From assembly GCF_014873915.1 (NCBI RefSeq), contig NZ_JADBEJ010000005.1, positions 2,728,001-2,792,000 on the forward strand: a stretch of DNA of 64,000 bases, in the 5' to 3' direction. Positions 23,437 through 31,962 of the stretch are shown here, piece by piece. The notes under the pieces were generated by a model. That model made no database searches and was not told the DNA's origin. It was given only the letters and a program-made list of their open reading frames with translations. The stretch is from Amycolatopsis roodepoortensis (GTDB lineage Bacteria > Actinomycetota > Actinomycetes > Mycobacteriales > Pseudonocardiaceae). How positions within the stretch are numbered: position 1 is the first letter of the stretch; each line of letters begins with the position of its first letter. Made by a program: the position numbers and the translations under genes.

Positions 23437-24570
23437 TCATGTCTGGTTCGGCGATACCGATTCCCCTTTTATGGCAAGGGATTTGGCGACGGCGAGCCAG
23501 GCGTGGGCGAGCATCGACAGGGTGATGTGGGCGTACCACGCCCGCCAGGACCGGACCTGGTAGTGATCCAGTCCGGCTTCGTTCTTGGCCTGCTGGAAAC
23601 ACTCTTCGATCCGCCAGCGCGCCCCGGCGATCCAGGCCAGGTTCAGCAGGGTGGACCGGCGGGGCCCGTAGCAGATGTAGTAGGCGATCTCGGTCGGATC
23701 AGAGATCGAACGCCGGGCGAGCAGCCAGTGCCCGCGCCCGGCCTGCCAGCCAATCCGGACCGGCACCCGTGCCCAGTCGTACTCGCGCGGCCCGTGCGCG
23801 CCGGCACCGACCGACAACCGCCGCCACGCCCGGGCGGGCAGGTCCGCGATCAGCTCATCGGCCCGCTGTTCGGTGCCCTCGGCGGTGATCAGGGTGTCGT
23901 TGACCTTGGTGGCCAGCACGTACGCGGCGTCGTGTTCCTCCAGCCAGGCTCGCAGGTACTTGACCTGCCCGTAGGCCTCATCGGCGGTGACCCACGCGAA
24001 CGGCACACCCGCCTCGAACGCCCGCGCCAGCATGCCCATCGCCTGCCGCGGCTTCGTGGCGAACTCGACCTCATCCGGAATCCCCGCCCGTTGGCACCGG
24101 TCCCGGTCGGCGATCCACGGCTCCGGCAGATACAGCGCCCGATCGATCAGCGCATGCCCATGATCACCGGCATAGGCGAGAAAGGTCCCGATCTGACAGT
24201 TCTCGATCCGCCCCGCCGTCCCGGAATACTGCCGCTGCACCCCGGCCGAGCGCACACCTTTCTTCAGGAACCCGGTGTCGTCCACGATCAGCACGCCGCC
24301 CGGCTCGCCGAGATGCTCGACCACGTAGTCCCGCACGTCGTCACGCACCCCGTCGATGTCCCAGTCCGCCCAGCGCAACAACCGCTGCATCCCATCCGGA
24401 GACACCTCACCGGACTGCTCCGCCAGTGTCCAGCCGTTCTTCCGCTCCAACCCCGCGACCAGCCCGGACACATACTCCCGAGCCCGGCCCCGCGGCTCCG
24501 ACCGCCTGAACCGTCCCGCGATCCGATCATGAACCCGATCCAGCTGCCCCATCACCACATCGACCACCAC
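23437..24570 (-). CDS. IS701-family DDE transposase, main frame
   Basis: A 377-residue transposase with the family's catalytic blocks: LIVDDTGFLKKG, FAWVTADEAYGQ and RWRIEECFQQAKNEAGLDHY carry the DDE residues. VQRQYSGTAGRIENCQ is also typical. The frame ends with SVSPNQT, but the usual C-terminal block (LPEIRRLLTKLVLRV through SHYKRRGYPLP) continues in the -1 frame to 23276. The shift point is an AAAAGGGG run at about 23463-23470. Either programmed -1 slippage or a mutation separates the last 60 or so residues. The start is GTG 24570 or the ATG six codons on. Confidence 0.9.
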   Translation of the reverse strand: MVVDVVMGQLDRVHDRIAGRFRRSEPRGRAREYVSGLVAGLERKNGWTLAEQSGEVSPDGMQRLLRWADWDIDGVRDDVRDYVVEHLGEPGGVLIVDDTGFLKKGVRSAGVQRQYSGTAGRIENCQIGTFLAYAGDHGHALIDRALYLPEPWIADRDRCQRAGIPDEVEFATKPRQAMGMLARAFEAGVPFAWVTADEAYGQVKYLRAWLEEHDAAYVLATKVNDTLITAEGTEQRADELIADLPARAWRRLSVGAGAHGPREYDWARVPVRIGWQAGRGHWLLARRSISDPTEIAYYICYGPRRSTLLNLAWIAGARWRIEECFQQAKNEAGLDHYQVRSWRAWYAHITLSMLAHAWLAVAKSLAIKGESVSPNQT

Positions 24571-24595
24571 AACGATGATCTACCACACGACGACC

Positions 24596-24611
24596 AACTG
24601 CCGTTGCAGTA
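24596..24611. repeat. Right terminal inverted repeat of the IS701-family element
   Basis: AACTGCCGTTGCAGTA is complementary to the left end at 23262-23277. Confidence 0.9.
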
Positions 24612-25044
24612 CTAGCGGTCGGCGTCTGGGTTGCGCTGTGCCTTGGTGATGTCGCGGTAGTCGGTGCTGCGGTAGCCGGTGTCGCGGTCGGTCGTGGGCG
24701 TCCAGCCCAGAGCGGCGAGCAGCGGCCGGATGCCGGCCCACCAGCCACCGGGGAACCGTCGGAAGACCCATTCCTCGGCGGTGTAGCGGTCTTCGTCGTC
24801 AGTGGGGCCGCGGGATCACAATCGAGATGGGACGCGAGGTGAACAGGTCGATCGTGATCACCAGCGCGCGGAAGGTGCCGCCGGGCGCGGTACCGACCAT
24901 GCTGGCGCTGGGTGCTGCGTTGATCAGCGTGGCGTGGTAGCGGGTGGCGTCACCGGGGGCCCACCATGCCCAGCGCGGGCGTTCCGTGGGGATGTTGATC
25001 TCGGCGATGAGTTGCCGGGCGTCGTGAATGTCGTTGGTAGTCAT
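24612..25044 (-). pseudogene. Hypothetical gene with one frameshift, ending at the IS junction
   Basis: It starts at 25044 with MTTNDIHDARQLIAEINIPT and reads naturally to FTSRPISIVIPR, where the frame ends at 24799. The neighbouring frame continues without a gap as TDDEDRYTAEEWVFRRFPGG, WWAGIRPLLAALGWTP and DYRDITKAQRNPDADR. It stops in the TAG of the IS target duplication. One indel near 24820 would restore a protein of about 140 residues. No family is recognised; it belongs with the unknown small genes that follow. Confidence 0.6.
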
Positions 25045-25160
25045 GGCGATTCGAGCTACTGCGGATGTGTATCAGCCCACGCAGCGCGATGCCCTCCCCG
25101 TGGCGAGTTGGTGCTGGGGAGGGCATCGCGCCGATGTGGCGTAGCTGGTAGCCGGAGTGG

Positions 25161-25549
25161 TCAGGTGTGGCGGTGTCGCCGGAGGGCGTGCTCGACAGCT
25201 TTGGTGATCGTGTCGCCGTTGGTCTGCGCGCTCGCGTGCTGGTAGAGCGGCCAGGACCAGACGCAGTCGCGGCCGTCGCAGTAGATGCGGACGTGCCCGT
25301 CGTCGTTTTCCTGAAGTACCAAGGGAAGGCGGTGCCGCTCGGGCTCCGGCCGCCGGGGCGTGCTGCCTGATGTGGTGAGGCGCGAGCCGTCCTGAAAAGC
25401 CACGTCGACCCCGCGCTCGGCGAGGTGCTGCACGACGCGGCTGACCAGGTCTTGCGCGTTGACCTTGCCGACGGCCGAACCGGGCCGGGCCGGGCGGGAT
25501 CTTCGAGGTAGTTGTAAACCAGGTCTTCCAGCGTTTCGACCAGAATCAT
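25161..25549 (-). pseudogene. Hypothetical gene with a frameshift in a GGCCC repeat
   Basis: The start at ATG 25549 (MILVETLEDLVYNYLEDPAR) is preceded by GAGAGGA. After about 22 codons the signal moves to the next frame (GKVNAQDLVSRVVQHLAERG and on to YCDGRDCVWSWPLYQHA), which ends at 25161. The change falls in tandem CCCGG units near 25485, a place where slippage in replication or sequencing is easy. If intact, the product would be about 129 residues, with a Cys pair in CDGRDC. Function unknown. Confidence 0.6.
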
Positions 25550-25633
25550 CGGTAGGGGTCCTCTCGTGGGAAGCGGATAGGTGCGTAGGCAGGGGACGCG
25601 TTCCAAGCCAGACACAGGCGACAGAGGGCGCCG

Positions 25634-26440
25634 CTACTTGTATTCGCGCTTCCACCTGGCTTCGACCTTGGGAGCCAGTTCGGCGCGCAAGTCGTCCTCG
25701 GTGCGGCCATGTTTCGCGGCCAGCGCGGCCAGGATGAGCTGCGCGTCCTCGCGGTACTCGGCGATGGTGTCTCGGTGGTGGGCGATGCTTGCCCTGGTCA
25801 GATACCGGGCGTAGGCCAAGGCGTCTAAGTAGGAGCGACGGGCCGTGAACTCGGTGTCGATCTGCCCGTACCCCTTAGTGCGCAAGGGTGTTCCGTCCGG
25901 CGCGGTGATCGCTTTCGCGGCCTTGGCTTTCGCGCGTTCGGCTTTCTCGGCTTCCCGCGCGAGTTGCTCGGGGGTCTTGATCCGTCTGGGCTGGTTGCGA
26001 ATGTCGACCGGCGCGCTGGGGTAGCACTCGGTGCATGCGGCCTTGCCGGCCTGCTCGACGATCTCGGTCTCGTCGTGCCCGGAGAGCTGGGTGAGCCAGG
26101 CGAACCGGGTGGAGGGGAAGCAGGTGCGGCACTCCATGGTGCGGTGGACGTGGCCGCCGGTGTTGAGGACCAGCCAGGCGCGGGTCCAGCCGCCCCGACG
26201 CTCGAACTCCGCATCGAGGGGGCGCGCGGCGGCCTCGCACTCGGCGATGGTCTGGCGGGCCTGCTCGATCCGGGGCTGCAACTCGGTCGCGTACTCGGCC
26301 ATGCCGTCGTTCACCAGACGGTGGACGCGGGCGGTGAGCCCGTTGACGGTGTCGGTGGCCTTGGCATGCTCGATGCCGAGCCGGGCGAGCTCTTCGTCGA
26401 TCTCGGACGGGGTTGCGGTCGTGGGGTCGTCGATAGGCAT
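25634..26440 (-). CDS. Hypothetical coiled-coil protein with a treble CxxC zinc-binding pattern
   Basis: A 268-residue protein starting at ATG 26440. An N-terminal helical region (about 10-75) is followed by HRTMECRTCFP and, 30 residues later, ACTECYPSAP, so two CxxC pairs could hold a zinc ion. Next comes a Lys/Ala-rich coiled coil (REAEKAERAKAKAAKAI) and a C-terminal helical segment. Similar proteins are seen in actinophages and integrative elements, without known function. Its start is 5 bp past the stop of the upstream gene. Confidence 0.7.
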   Translation of the reverse strand: MPIDDPTTATPSEIDEELARLGIEHAKATDTVNGLTARVHRLVNDGMAEYATELQPRIEQARQTIAECEAAARPLDAEFERRGGWTRAWLVLNTGGHVHRTMECRTCFPSTRFAWLTQLSGHDETEIVEQAGKAACTECYPSAPVDIRNQPRRIKTPEQLAREAEKAERAKAKAAKAITAPDGTPLRTKGYGQIDTEFTARRSYLDALAYARYLTRASIAHHRDTIAEYREDAQLILAALAAKHGRTEDDLRAELAPKVEARWKREYK

Positions 26441-26445
26441 GGTGT

Positions 26446-26703
26446 TCACCTCGGAACGGGTTCGGGCCAGGCCGTGTCGGCCAGGCGGGGGCGTGGGAAG
26501 GCGTCGCCGGTGCGCCAGGCGCGGATGGCGGGGGCGAATTCGCTGGTAACGGCGCGGTCGAGGTCGCGGATGTCGATCGTGGTCCGGCCGTTGCGGCGGG
26601 CGTCGGCCCACAGGTCGAGGACCTTGGTGAGGCTGTCGGCCAGCAGCGCGGTCAGGGCGGTGGGCGGGTAGTCCTCGGCGACCGCGGCCAGCAGGCCGGC
26701 CAT
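26446..26703 (-). CDS. Small hypothetical protein
   Basis: An 85-residue helical protein starting at ATG 26703, 5 bp after the stop of the preceding gene and stopping 5 bp before the next start, a tight operon arrangement. The sequence (ALLADSLTKVLDLWADARR and TSEFAPAIRAWRTGD) has no recognised domain. The much longer open frame extending to 27711 is R/P-rich and not coding. Confidence 0.6.
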   Translation of the reverse strand: MAGLLAAVAEDYPPTALTALLADSLTKVLDLWADARRNGRTTIDIRDLDRAVTSEFAPAIRAWRTGDAFPRPRLADTAWPEPVPR

Positions 26704-26708
26704 CTCGG

Positions 26709-26987
26709 TCAGCGGCCGGGGGTGGTGCAGTGGCCGAGCTGGCGGACCGGCAGCGTGACCACGTTCTCGGGTCCGGGCTGGGCGCCGGCCAGGGTGACCG
26801 TGCCGAGATGGACGTCGGCGCCGAGTTGGAAGACGTAGACCCATAAGCCCATGCGGGTGAGCGACTGGCGCGGAAGGTGGCGGTCCCGCGCCACGTCGAG
26901 CGCCTTGGCGCGGTTGGCGGGCACGGTGTGCACGTCGTCCAGACGCAGCCGTGACAGGTCGAGGCGGTCGTAGAACTTCATGAACAC
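26709..26987 (-). CDS. Small hypothetical protein
   Basis: A 92-residue protein starting at GTG 26987, with AAAGGAG 6 bases upstream. It alternates charged and hydrophobic segments (DRLDLSRLRLDDVHTVPANR, LWVYVFQLGADVHLGTVTLA), suggesting a small beta-rich fold. No family is recognised. It is part of the minus-strand train of unknown genes. Confidence 0.65.
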   Translation of the reverse strand: MFMKFYDRLDLSRLRLDDVHTVPANRAKALDVARDRHLPRQSLTRMGLWVYVFQLGADVHLGTVTLAGAQPGPENVVTLPVRQLGHCTTPGR

Positions 26988-27017
26988 GAAGGGCTCCTTT
27001 CTTTGTGGTGGCGCGAT

Positions 27018-27608
27018 TCACGCGCGGGTCTGGGCGAGTTCGCGGGGTGGCAGGGCGGTGGTGGTCCAGCCGTAGAGGTCGAAGACCTGGCGGGCGTGGG
27101 TGCGGTAGTAGAGGTCGAAGGCGCCGCCCTGGCCGGCGTGGGTGGCGCGGCGGTGGCAGTAGCGCGGCGCGCCGCCGTTGCCGAACTCGGTTTGCCAGGT
27201 GCACACGCGCAGCCGGTGGACGCGGATGACGAGGCCAGGGCCGCCGTTGACGCCTGCCCAGCGGCCTCCGTCGACGTCGGTGGCGTGCCAGACGTAGCGG
27301 GTCCACATCCCGCCGGACGGGGTGTAGGTGCGCCGGCCGACCTGGTGGGCGTCGGTGGGGTCGATCGTGGCCAGGTGCCCGCCGGGCGCGGTAATCAGCG
27401 CGTCGCCGGCCGAGGACACGTAGGCGACGAAGGTGTTCGCGCGGGTCATCGCGTGGCGTTCGCGTTCGTTCGAGCACGGGTAGCAGCTCGTGGCGCCGGT
27501 GGTCGGGTCGATCGCGCGGCCGGTGCCGATCCCGCTGGGGTCCGGGGTGGGTGGGTGGCCGCAGTCGAGAACGTCCGCCACGGGGGCGGTGGAGGAGGTG
27601 GTGGTCAT
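27018..27608 (-). CDS. Hypothetical protein with a CGH...CxxC N-terminal motif
   Basis: A 196-residue protein starting at ATG 27608. The N-terminal VLDCGHPPTPDPSGIGTGR with CYPCSNERER about 20 residues later is a recurrent metal-binding pattern in proteins of actinomycete integrative elements. The remainder (TYTPSGGMWTRYVWHATDVD, TWQTEFGNGGAPRYCHRRAT) is aromatic and beta-rich. No biochemical role is known. Confidence 0.7.
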   Translation of the reverse strand: MTTTSSTAPVADVLDCGHPPTPDPSGIGTGRAIDPTTGATSCYPCSNERERHAMTRANTFVAYVSSAGDALITAPGGHLATIDPTDAHQVGRRTYTPSGGMWTRYVWHATDVDGGRWAGVNGGPGLVIRVHRLRVCTWQTEFGNGGAPRYCHRRATHAGQGGAFDLYYRTHARQVFDLYGWTTTALPPRELAQTRA

Positions 27609-27707
27609 GGCGGTATCGGTCCCTTCGGGCCGGAAGTGAGCGGAATCGGCAAGGGCACAGGCCGGCCGTTCGGCCACCGGAGGGGTGGACCGAACGGCCG
27701 GAGGTGA

Positions 27708-28292
27708 TCAAGGAAGGTGTCCGAACGTGGCCAGCAGCCGGGCGAACTCGGTCACCCGGTCGTGCGGGACGCGGACGGTGAACACCGAGTCGGACGCGCC
27801 GGGCCGCACGCAGACTCGGCCGTGGACGCCTGCGTCGACCGTGCCGAAGTGGAAGTCGGTCGCCTGGTCTTGGCGCTGCACGCCCAGGCGGGCCGCGACG
27901 GTCGCCGCGAGTTGCTCACGGGCGGCGGCGATGCCGTCGCTGGCGTGCTTCTCGTCCCAGGCCGCGTGCAGCGCGGTCTCATAATTCGGCAGCAGCCGGC
28001 GCCGGGTCTCGTGGGCGATCACGTCGGGCGGTTTGCACCGGCCCACGGTGATCTTGTGGTCCTGCTCGTGGTCCTGCGGGACATGGTTGCGCAGGAAGCC
28101 GAGGTGACCGATAATGATCAATCGGTCCCGGTCGGTCTTGCGGCCGGTAGTGGTGCCGTCGACCAGGTCGAGGACCTGATCGTTCGGTCCGGCGAGATGG
28201 GCTTCCGAGCCGTCGTCGGCCTTGCCGGTGTAGGCGCGCCATCCGGTCCCGAGGTGCTCGGCGACAGTGTGCGCGAGGTCGAGGGTTGTCAT
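27708..28292 (-). CDS. Hypothetical protein
   Basis: A 194-residue protein starting at ATG 28292. It has an acidic N-terminal third (TGKADDGSEAHLAGPNDQV), a middle helical segment (DVIAHETRRRLLPNYETALH) and a C-terminal strand-rich part with FTVRVPHDRVTEFARLLATF. No known domain is visible. It is a lone gene with about 150 bp of non-coding sequence upstream. Confidence 0.65.
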   Translation of the reverse strand: MTTLDLAHTVAEHLGTGWRAYTGKADDGSEAHLAGPNDQVLDLVDGTTTGRKTDRDRLIIIGHLGFLRNHVPQDHEQDHKITVGRCKPPDVIAHETRRRLLPNYETALHAAWDEKHASDGIAAAREQLAATVAARLGVQRQDQATDFHFGTVDAGVHGRVCVRPGASDSVFTVRVPHDRVTEFARLLATFGHLP

Positions 28293-28441
28293 TGGGGTTC
28301 TCCGTGGGGTTGCTGGTCGACGAGCCAGTCCGAGCCGAGCCGGCCGACTTGGTGGTGAGGTGTGGCGGTAACCGGCGCACGACGAGGCGCCGGCCGACCG
28401 TCGACGGACGGTCGGTCGGCGGGTGCGGAAAGGGGCTGAGG

Positions 28442-29383
28442 TCAGCGGCAGTGGCCGGTGATCTGGACCAGGTGGGCCATGTCGACCACGGGCCCGGCCC
28501 AGTAGCGGACGTGGGCCGGTTGGTTGCCGATTCCCCAGACGTAGAGCCGGAAATCGGGGTCGCTCGGGCAGGCCCACACGGAGCGCTTACCGGGCCCCTC
28601 GGGCGCGGGGGCGCCGTGTTCGTCGCACCGATCATCGACGACCAGGCCCCCACCCCAGGACGACCGCAGGTGCGCGAACACCCGGACGTACGGGGCATCG
28701 AACGGCACCGTGTGCGCCTGCTGCCGGGCCGCGACCCATTCGGCCAGTGCGTCCGCGGACAACGGCCGGCGGGAGGTGATCACGGCACGTACGCCGTCGA
28801 CGTCGGTGAGCCGGCCGTGGTCGCTGCTGTCCGCGTAGGCCAGTGCGCACGGCCCGGTGAACCACAACGTGATCCATTGCGGGCCGCGATGCCAGCCGCG
28901 CGCATAGCCGCGCCGGTCGCCCAGCTCGGTGATCGGGATCGGTGGCAACACGCCGTCCAGGCCCCGGTCCGGTCGGGGCGTCCACCCGTGTGCGCGGAGG
29001 TCGTCGTCCACGGTCGGGTAGATCATGTCCGTGGTCCGGGCGCCGGAGTAGCCGCGTGCCGCGCGGCTCAAGGTCGTCGCCAAGCCGTCCATGCGGCCGG
29101 TGACGTTGCGCAGGCCCTGTACAGGCATCGGGTTCGAGCTCAGCGCGTCGTCGTGCAGGTCGGCAACCTGGCAGCGGAGTTCCTCCGCGAGCCTGGCCAG
29201 GCTGGTGAGGCTGCCGGCCTGCACACGGTTCACCGTCTCCAAGGAGTCGGCCCGTGCGCGTTCCCGGTCGAGCTCCGCGCGCAGAGCGTCCAGGGTGGTC
29301 GAGTGGCCTGTGGTCAGCGTGGGTGCTCGCTTTCGTCGGTCGAATTGCGTGAATGTGCGGAGGTGATGGGAAAAGGGCGTCAC
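28442..29383 (-). CDS. Hypothetical protein with N-terminal coiled coil
   Basis: A 313-residue protein whose GTG start overlaps the stop of the upstream gene (GTGA), so it is translationally coupled. Residues about 30-75 form a coiled coil (RAELDRERARADSLETVNRV). The rest is globular with aromatic patches (GWHRGPQWITLWFTGPCALA, DPDFRLYVWGIGNQPAHVRY). No family is recognised. Confidence 0.7.
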   Translation of the reverse strand: MTPFSHHLRTFTQFDRRKRAPTLTTGHSTTLDALRAELDRERARADSLETVNRVQAGSLTSLARLAEELRCQVADLHDDALSSNPMPVQGLRNVTGRMDGLATTLSRAARGYSGARTTDMIYPTVDDDLRAHGWTPRPDRGLDGVLPPIPITELGDRRGYARGWHRGPQWITLWFTGPCALAYADSSDHGRLTDVDGVRAVITSRRPLSADALAEWVAARQQAHTVPFDAPYVRVFAHLRSSWGGGLVVDDRCDEHGAPAPEGPGKRSVWACPSDPDFRLYVWGIGNQPAHVRYWAGPVVDMAHLVQITGHCR

Positions 29384-29949
29384 TGTTCTGCGAGCACGCG
29401 GTCGAGCTGATCAAGGAAGTAGTCGACGTCCGTGTTCGGGCGCATCGCGTCGCCGGACGGCATCCAGTAGGAGTCGTCGACGTAACCGGTGCCGGCGACC
29501 TGGTCGAAGGTGTCGACGTAACCGGTGTGATCGCATTCGCAGCAGTCCGGCGCGGTCACCGGGTACAACTGGCTTCCGACATTCAGGCAGGCGGTGGCCA
29601 ACGCGCGTTCCCGGAACGTGGGCGCGGTATAGGTGGCGATCGCGGTCACCACGCGGGCGGCCGGGAATCGGGCGAACAACTCAGCCAGCACGTCGTAGTG
29701 GGCGTGCCAGCACGCGGAAATGGTGCTGCGCCTGCCGTTCGGGCCGGTGCCCTTGCCGAACGCGGACGCGCTTCCCTTGGCGCCGGAACCCGCTGTGTCG
29801 GTGGTGCGAAGGGTGAACGTGGCGCGGGGTCCGGCGCGGTTGCTGCGATCCTCACCCGTGTGCGTGGTTATGTTTCCGTCGTAGAGCGCGCTGGACACGT
29901 CGCGTACGACGCTGTGAATATCGGTGATGGACACGCCGTACACGAACAT
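29380..29949 (-). CDS. Hypothetical protein with a Cys cluster
   Basis: A 189-residue protein starting at ATG 29949 with AAAGGAG 7 bases upstream. A DCCECDH cluster near residue 145 could bind metal, and an acidic C-terminus follows (PNTDVDYFLDQLDRVLAEQ). The N-terminus (MFVYGVSITDIHSVVRDV) is amphipathic. Function unknown. Confidence 0.7.
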   Translation of the reverse strand: MFVYGVSITDIHSVVRDVSSALYDGNITTHTGEDRSNRAGPRATFTLRTTDTAGSGAKGSASAFGKGTGPNGRRSTISACWHAHYDVLAELFARFPAARVVTAIATYTAPTFRERALATACLNVGSQLYPVTAPDCCECDHTGYVDTFDQVAGTGYVDDSYWMPSGDAMRPNTDVDYFLDQLDRVLAEQ

Positions 29950-30141
29950 GGTTGAACTCCTTTACTGATTCGGGAAACGGTGGTGATGACGTGCGCGCGG
30001 ATGAGTCGAACAATCCGCAACGGAAAGCAGAGCCGTTGCAACCATTGCGTGCGGGTGAGAGCTGCGCGGCGCCCGTATGAACGGGCGCCGAGACACGCGG
30101 CTGACTATCAGTGAAATTTCGGGATGCGCTGGACGATTGCG

Positions 30142-30456
30142 CTAGATCCAGGAATCGACTCGGCGGACCGTGGCGCCGCACTTCTTGGCGACGTACTCCG
30201 CAGCGTCCGCCAGGTCCGAAAGTCGGTACCGATAGGCGGACAGCGGCACCGGACCGGCTTCGCCGTCGGTGGACTCGATACGCCAACGTCCGCGCGGTGC
30301 CCGCTCGCAGGCGACGAACGCACACCCGTCACGAGTGAACGCGACCGCGCTATCGGCGTCCTGTTCGCCGTACGTGTCGTCTGTCATGACGTAGCCGTTT
30401 TGGGCGTACTGAAAGTGGAGCTTAACGACGTTGGCCGTGTCCGTGTCGGTGGACAT
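30142..30456 (-). CDS. Small hypothetical protein
   Basis: A 104-residue protein starting at ATG 30456, preceded by GGGAGG at 4 bases. It is acidic in the first half (TDDTYGEQDADSAVAFTRDG) and has a helical C-terminus (YRLSDLADAAEYVAKKCGAT). No family is recognised. It is separated from its neighbours by 50-190 bp, so it may be transcribed separately. Confidence 0.65.
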   Translation of the reverse strand: MSTDTDTANVVKLHFQYAQNGYVMTDDTYGEQDADSAVAFTRDGCAFVACERAPRGRWRIESTDGEAGPVPLSAYRYRLSDLADAAEYVAKKCGATVRRVDSWI

Positions 30457-30505
30457 GTCGCCTCCCTTGGCGTTGACCGGTAGGACGAGGGAAGGTGCGC
30501 GGGTT

Positions 30506-30805
30506 TCAGGCCCAGCGCGGTTGGAATTCGTCGCGCAGCCCGCCAAAGGTCCACGCACCGAAGATGCGGAACTGTCCGCAACGCACGCGCACGTGTGCGC
30601 GCGGAACACAACCGCTCGGGGTGAATGTGGTGTGTTCGCCACGGCGGTAGGCGCCGCGCGTGGCGGTCACCAACACGGCGATTTCGCCGCGCGGGGTGTA
30701 CCCGCTCACCTTGGCCGGTACGAGTCCGGAGAAACTGTCCAGGAATATGAGATCACCGATCCGAATCACGGTTGTCGGAATCGAACGGTGTTGTGTGTCA
30801 GTCAT
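30506..30805 (-). CDS. Small beta-rich hypothetical protein
   Basis: A 99-residue protein starting at ATG 30805. The pattern IRIGDLIFLDSFSGLVPAKV, GYTPRGEIAVLVTATRGAY suggests a small SH3/OB-like barrel, an inference from hydrophobic alternation only. It starts 21 bp after the stop of the upstream gene. Confidence 0.6.
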   Translation of the reverse strand: MTDTQHRSIPTTVIRIGDLIFLDSFSGLVPAKVSGYTPRGEIAVLVTATRGAYRRGEHTTFTPSGCVPRAHVRVRCGQFRIFGAWTFGGLRDEFQPRWA

Positions 30806-30826
30806 CGTGACCTCACTCGGGATGCT

Positions 30827-31642
30827 TTAGGCGGCTGACTGGTAGCCCGTACCGGGGCACGTGGCTAGGTCGGGCAGGAACACGGTGCGGAATTCGTTCC
30901 ATGCGCGTTCGGAATTCGCGCGAGCCTGGTTGCGTCCCTTGTCCAGCCGGTTGGGGCCGCGCCGTTGTTCGGCTTCCTGGTTGAGCCGTTGACGGACCAA
31001 CCAGGTCACGGCCTGGACCTGGTGCGCCGAGATCCGCTCTCCCGTGCGTGTGGAGATCAGGTCCGCGGCACGGCGGTACAGGCTGACCACGTGGTCGTAC
31101 TGCCGACGGGAAATCGATCCGTCCTTGCGGCGGAACCCGTTGACCGGCGCGGAGTCGTACTCCTCGGAGGTGAGCGCGCGACCGTGCGCCACCGAGAGCG
31201 CGTGTCGATCGATCACCACATGCGGGTCATCCGAGTCTTGATCTCCGCCGAACTCGATCAGGTGGGCAAAGTCGCGGATTTTCGGACCGTTGAGGATGTC
31301 CTCATACCGTTCGCCCTTGAGTAGCCGATCCGCGGCGCGTTTCTGGCCGGTCGTGGCGAACATTCCGGAACCGGGCCCGCCGATTCCCTTACGCTCGCGC
31401 AGTACGCGAGCGGCATTAAGGACGTTGCCGATCCATCCCTGTTGCGGTGAGTAAATCGCGAGCATTCCGGCGCCGAGATGAGCGTCATCGTTCCCGATGG
31501 CGGTTGCCACGTGGTGAGCATCGGCATACCAGCGCATTCCTTGCGCGATTTCGTCGGATGTGGCCTGTTCCCAGTGCCACACGATGTTTTCGTGGCTCAC
31601 GGGGTGCGCCCGGAACCATGGGTGATCACTGGGGGCAGGCAT
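30827..31642 (-). CDS. Hypothetical protein resembling a family of actinophage/ICE proteins
   Basis: A 271-residue, largely helical protein. The central part contains QGWIGNVLNAARVLRERKG, GGPGSGMFATTGQKRAADRL and ILNGPKIRDFAHLIEFGGD. This pattern recurs in uncharacterised proteins of actinophages and integrative elements (I believe the DUF7178 group, not checked). A basic C-terminal helix (NQEAEQRRGPNRLDKGRN) may bind nucleic acid. It is the largest conserved member of this unknown train. Confidence 0.65.
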   Translation of the reverse strand: MPAPSDHPWFRAHPVSHENIVWHWEQATSDEIAQGMRWYADAHHVATAIGNDDAHLGAGMLAIYSPQQGWIGNVLNAARVLRERKGIGGPGSGMFATTGQKRAADRLLKGERYEDILNGPKIRDFAHLIEFGGDQDSDDPHVVIDRHALSVAHGRALTSEEYDSAPVNGFRRKDGSISRRQYDHVVSLYRRAADLISTRTGERISAHQVQAVTWLVRQRLNQEAEQRRGPNRLDKGRNQARANSERAWNEFRTVFLPDLATCPGTGYQSAA

Positions 31643-31657
31643 GACAATTCAGTCCTC

Positions 31658-31945
31658 TTAGGTGTGATTCACGCTTACCGGCGAGTCGTCCCACAAGCGG
31701 GACCATCCCGATTGCACGGGACGCGCGCCGGCCGTTCGTACGTATTTGTCCAATGCGAGCAATTCGCGTCGCACTTCTCCGACGTCCAGTTTCCACAGCT
31801 CACGGGAGATCTCATCCCGCACGCGGTCAAGGTCAATCGCGCCCGATGACGCGAGGGAATACAGAGCGGACGACATACCGCTATGCCACTCGAAAGCGAT
31901 GCGTCGCGCTTGTCCGTCACTGATCATGACGATGACTGCACTCAT
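31658..31945 (-). CDS. Small hypothetical protein
   Basis: A 95-residue protein starting at ATG 31945 with AAGGAGTG upstream. It is helical, with SAVIVMISDGQARRIAFEWH at the N-terminus and a charged middle (DRVRDEISRELWKLDVGEVR). It ends 15 bp before the next start. No family is recognised. Confidence 0.65.
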   Translation of the reverse strand: MSAVIVMISDGQARRIAFEWHSGMSSALYSLASSGAIDLDRVRDEISRELWKLDVGEVRRELLALDKYVRTAGARPVQSGWSRLWDDSPVSVNHT

Positions 31946-31962
31946 CGGTTTCACTCCTTGAC

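Larger units (their letters stand above)
23262..24611 (-). mobile_element. IS701-family insertion sequence flanked by CTAG
   Basis: The 1350-bp element is bounded by perfect 16-bp terminal inverted repeats (TACTGCAACGGCAGTT) and flanked on both sides by CTAG (23258-23261 and 24612-24615). This fits the 4-bp YTAR-type target duplication of the IS701 family. It holds one transposase gene on the minus strand. Intact ends and a matching duplication show a recent insertion. The right-hand CTAG also supplies the stop codon of the adjoining gene. Confidence 0.9.

Noticed and set aside
24616..24800. Separate minus-strand gene next to the IS right end
   Set aside because: The sequence is better explained as the frameshifted continuation of the gene starting at 25044.
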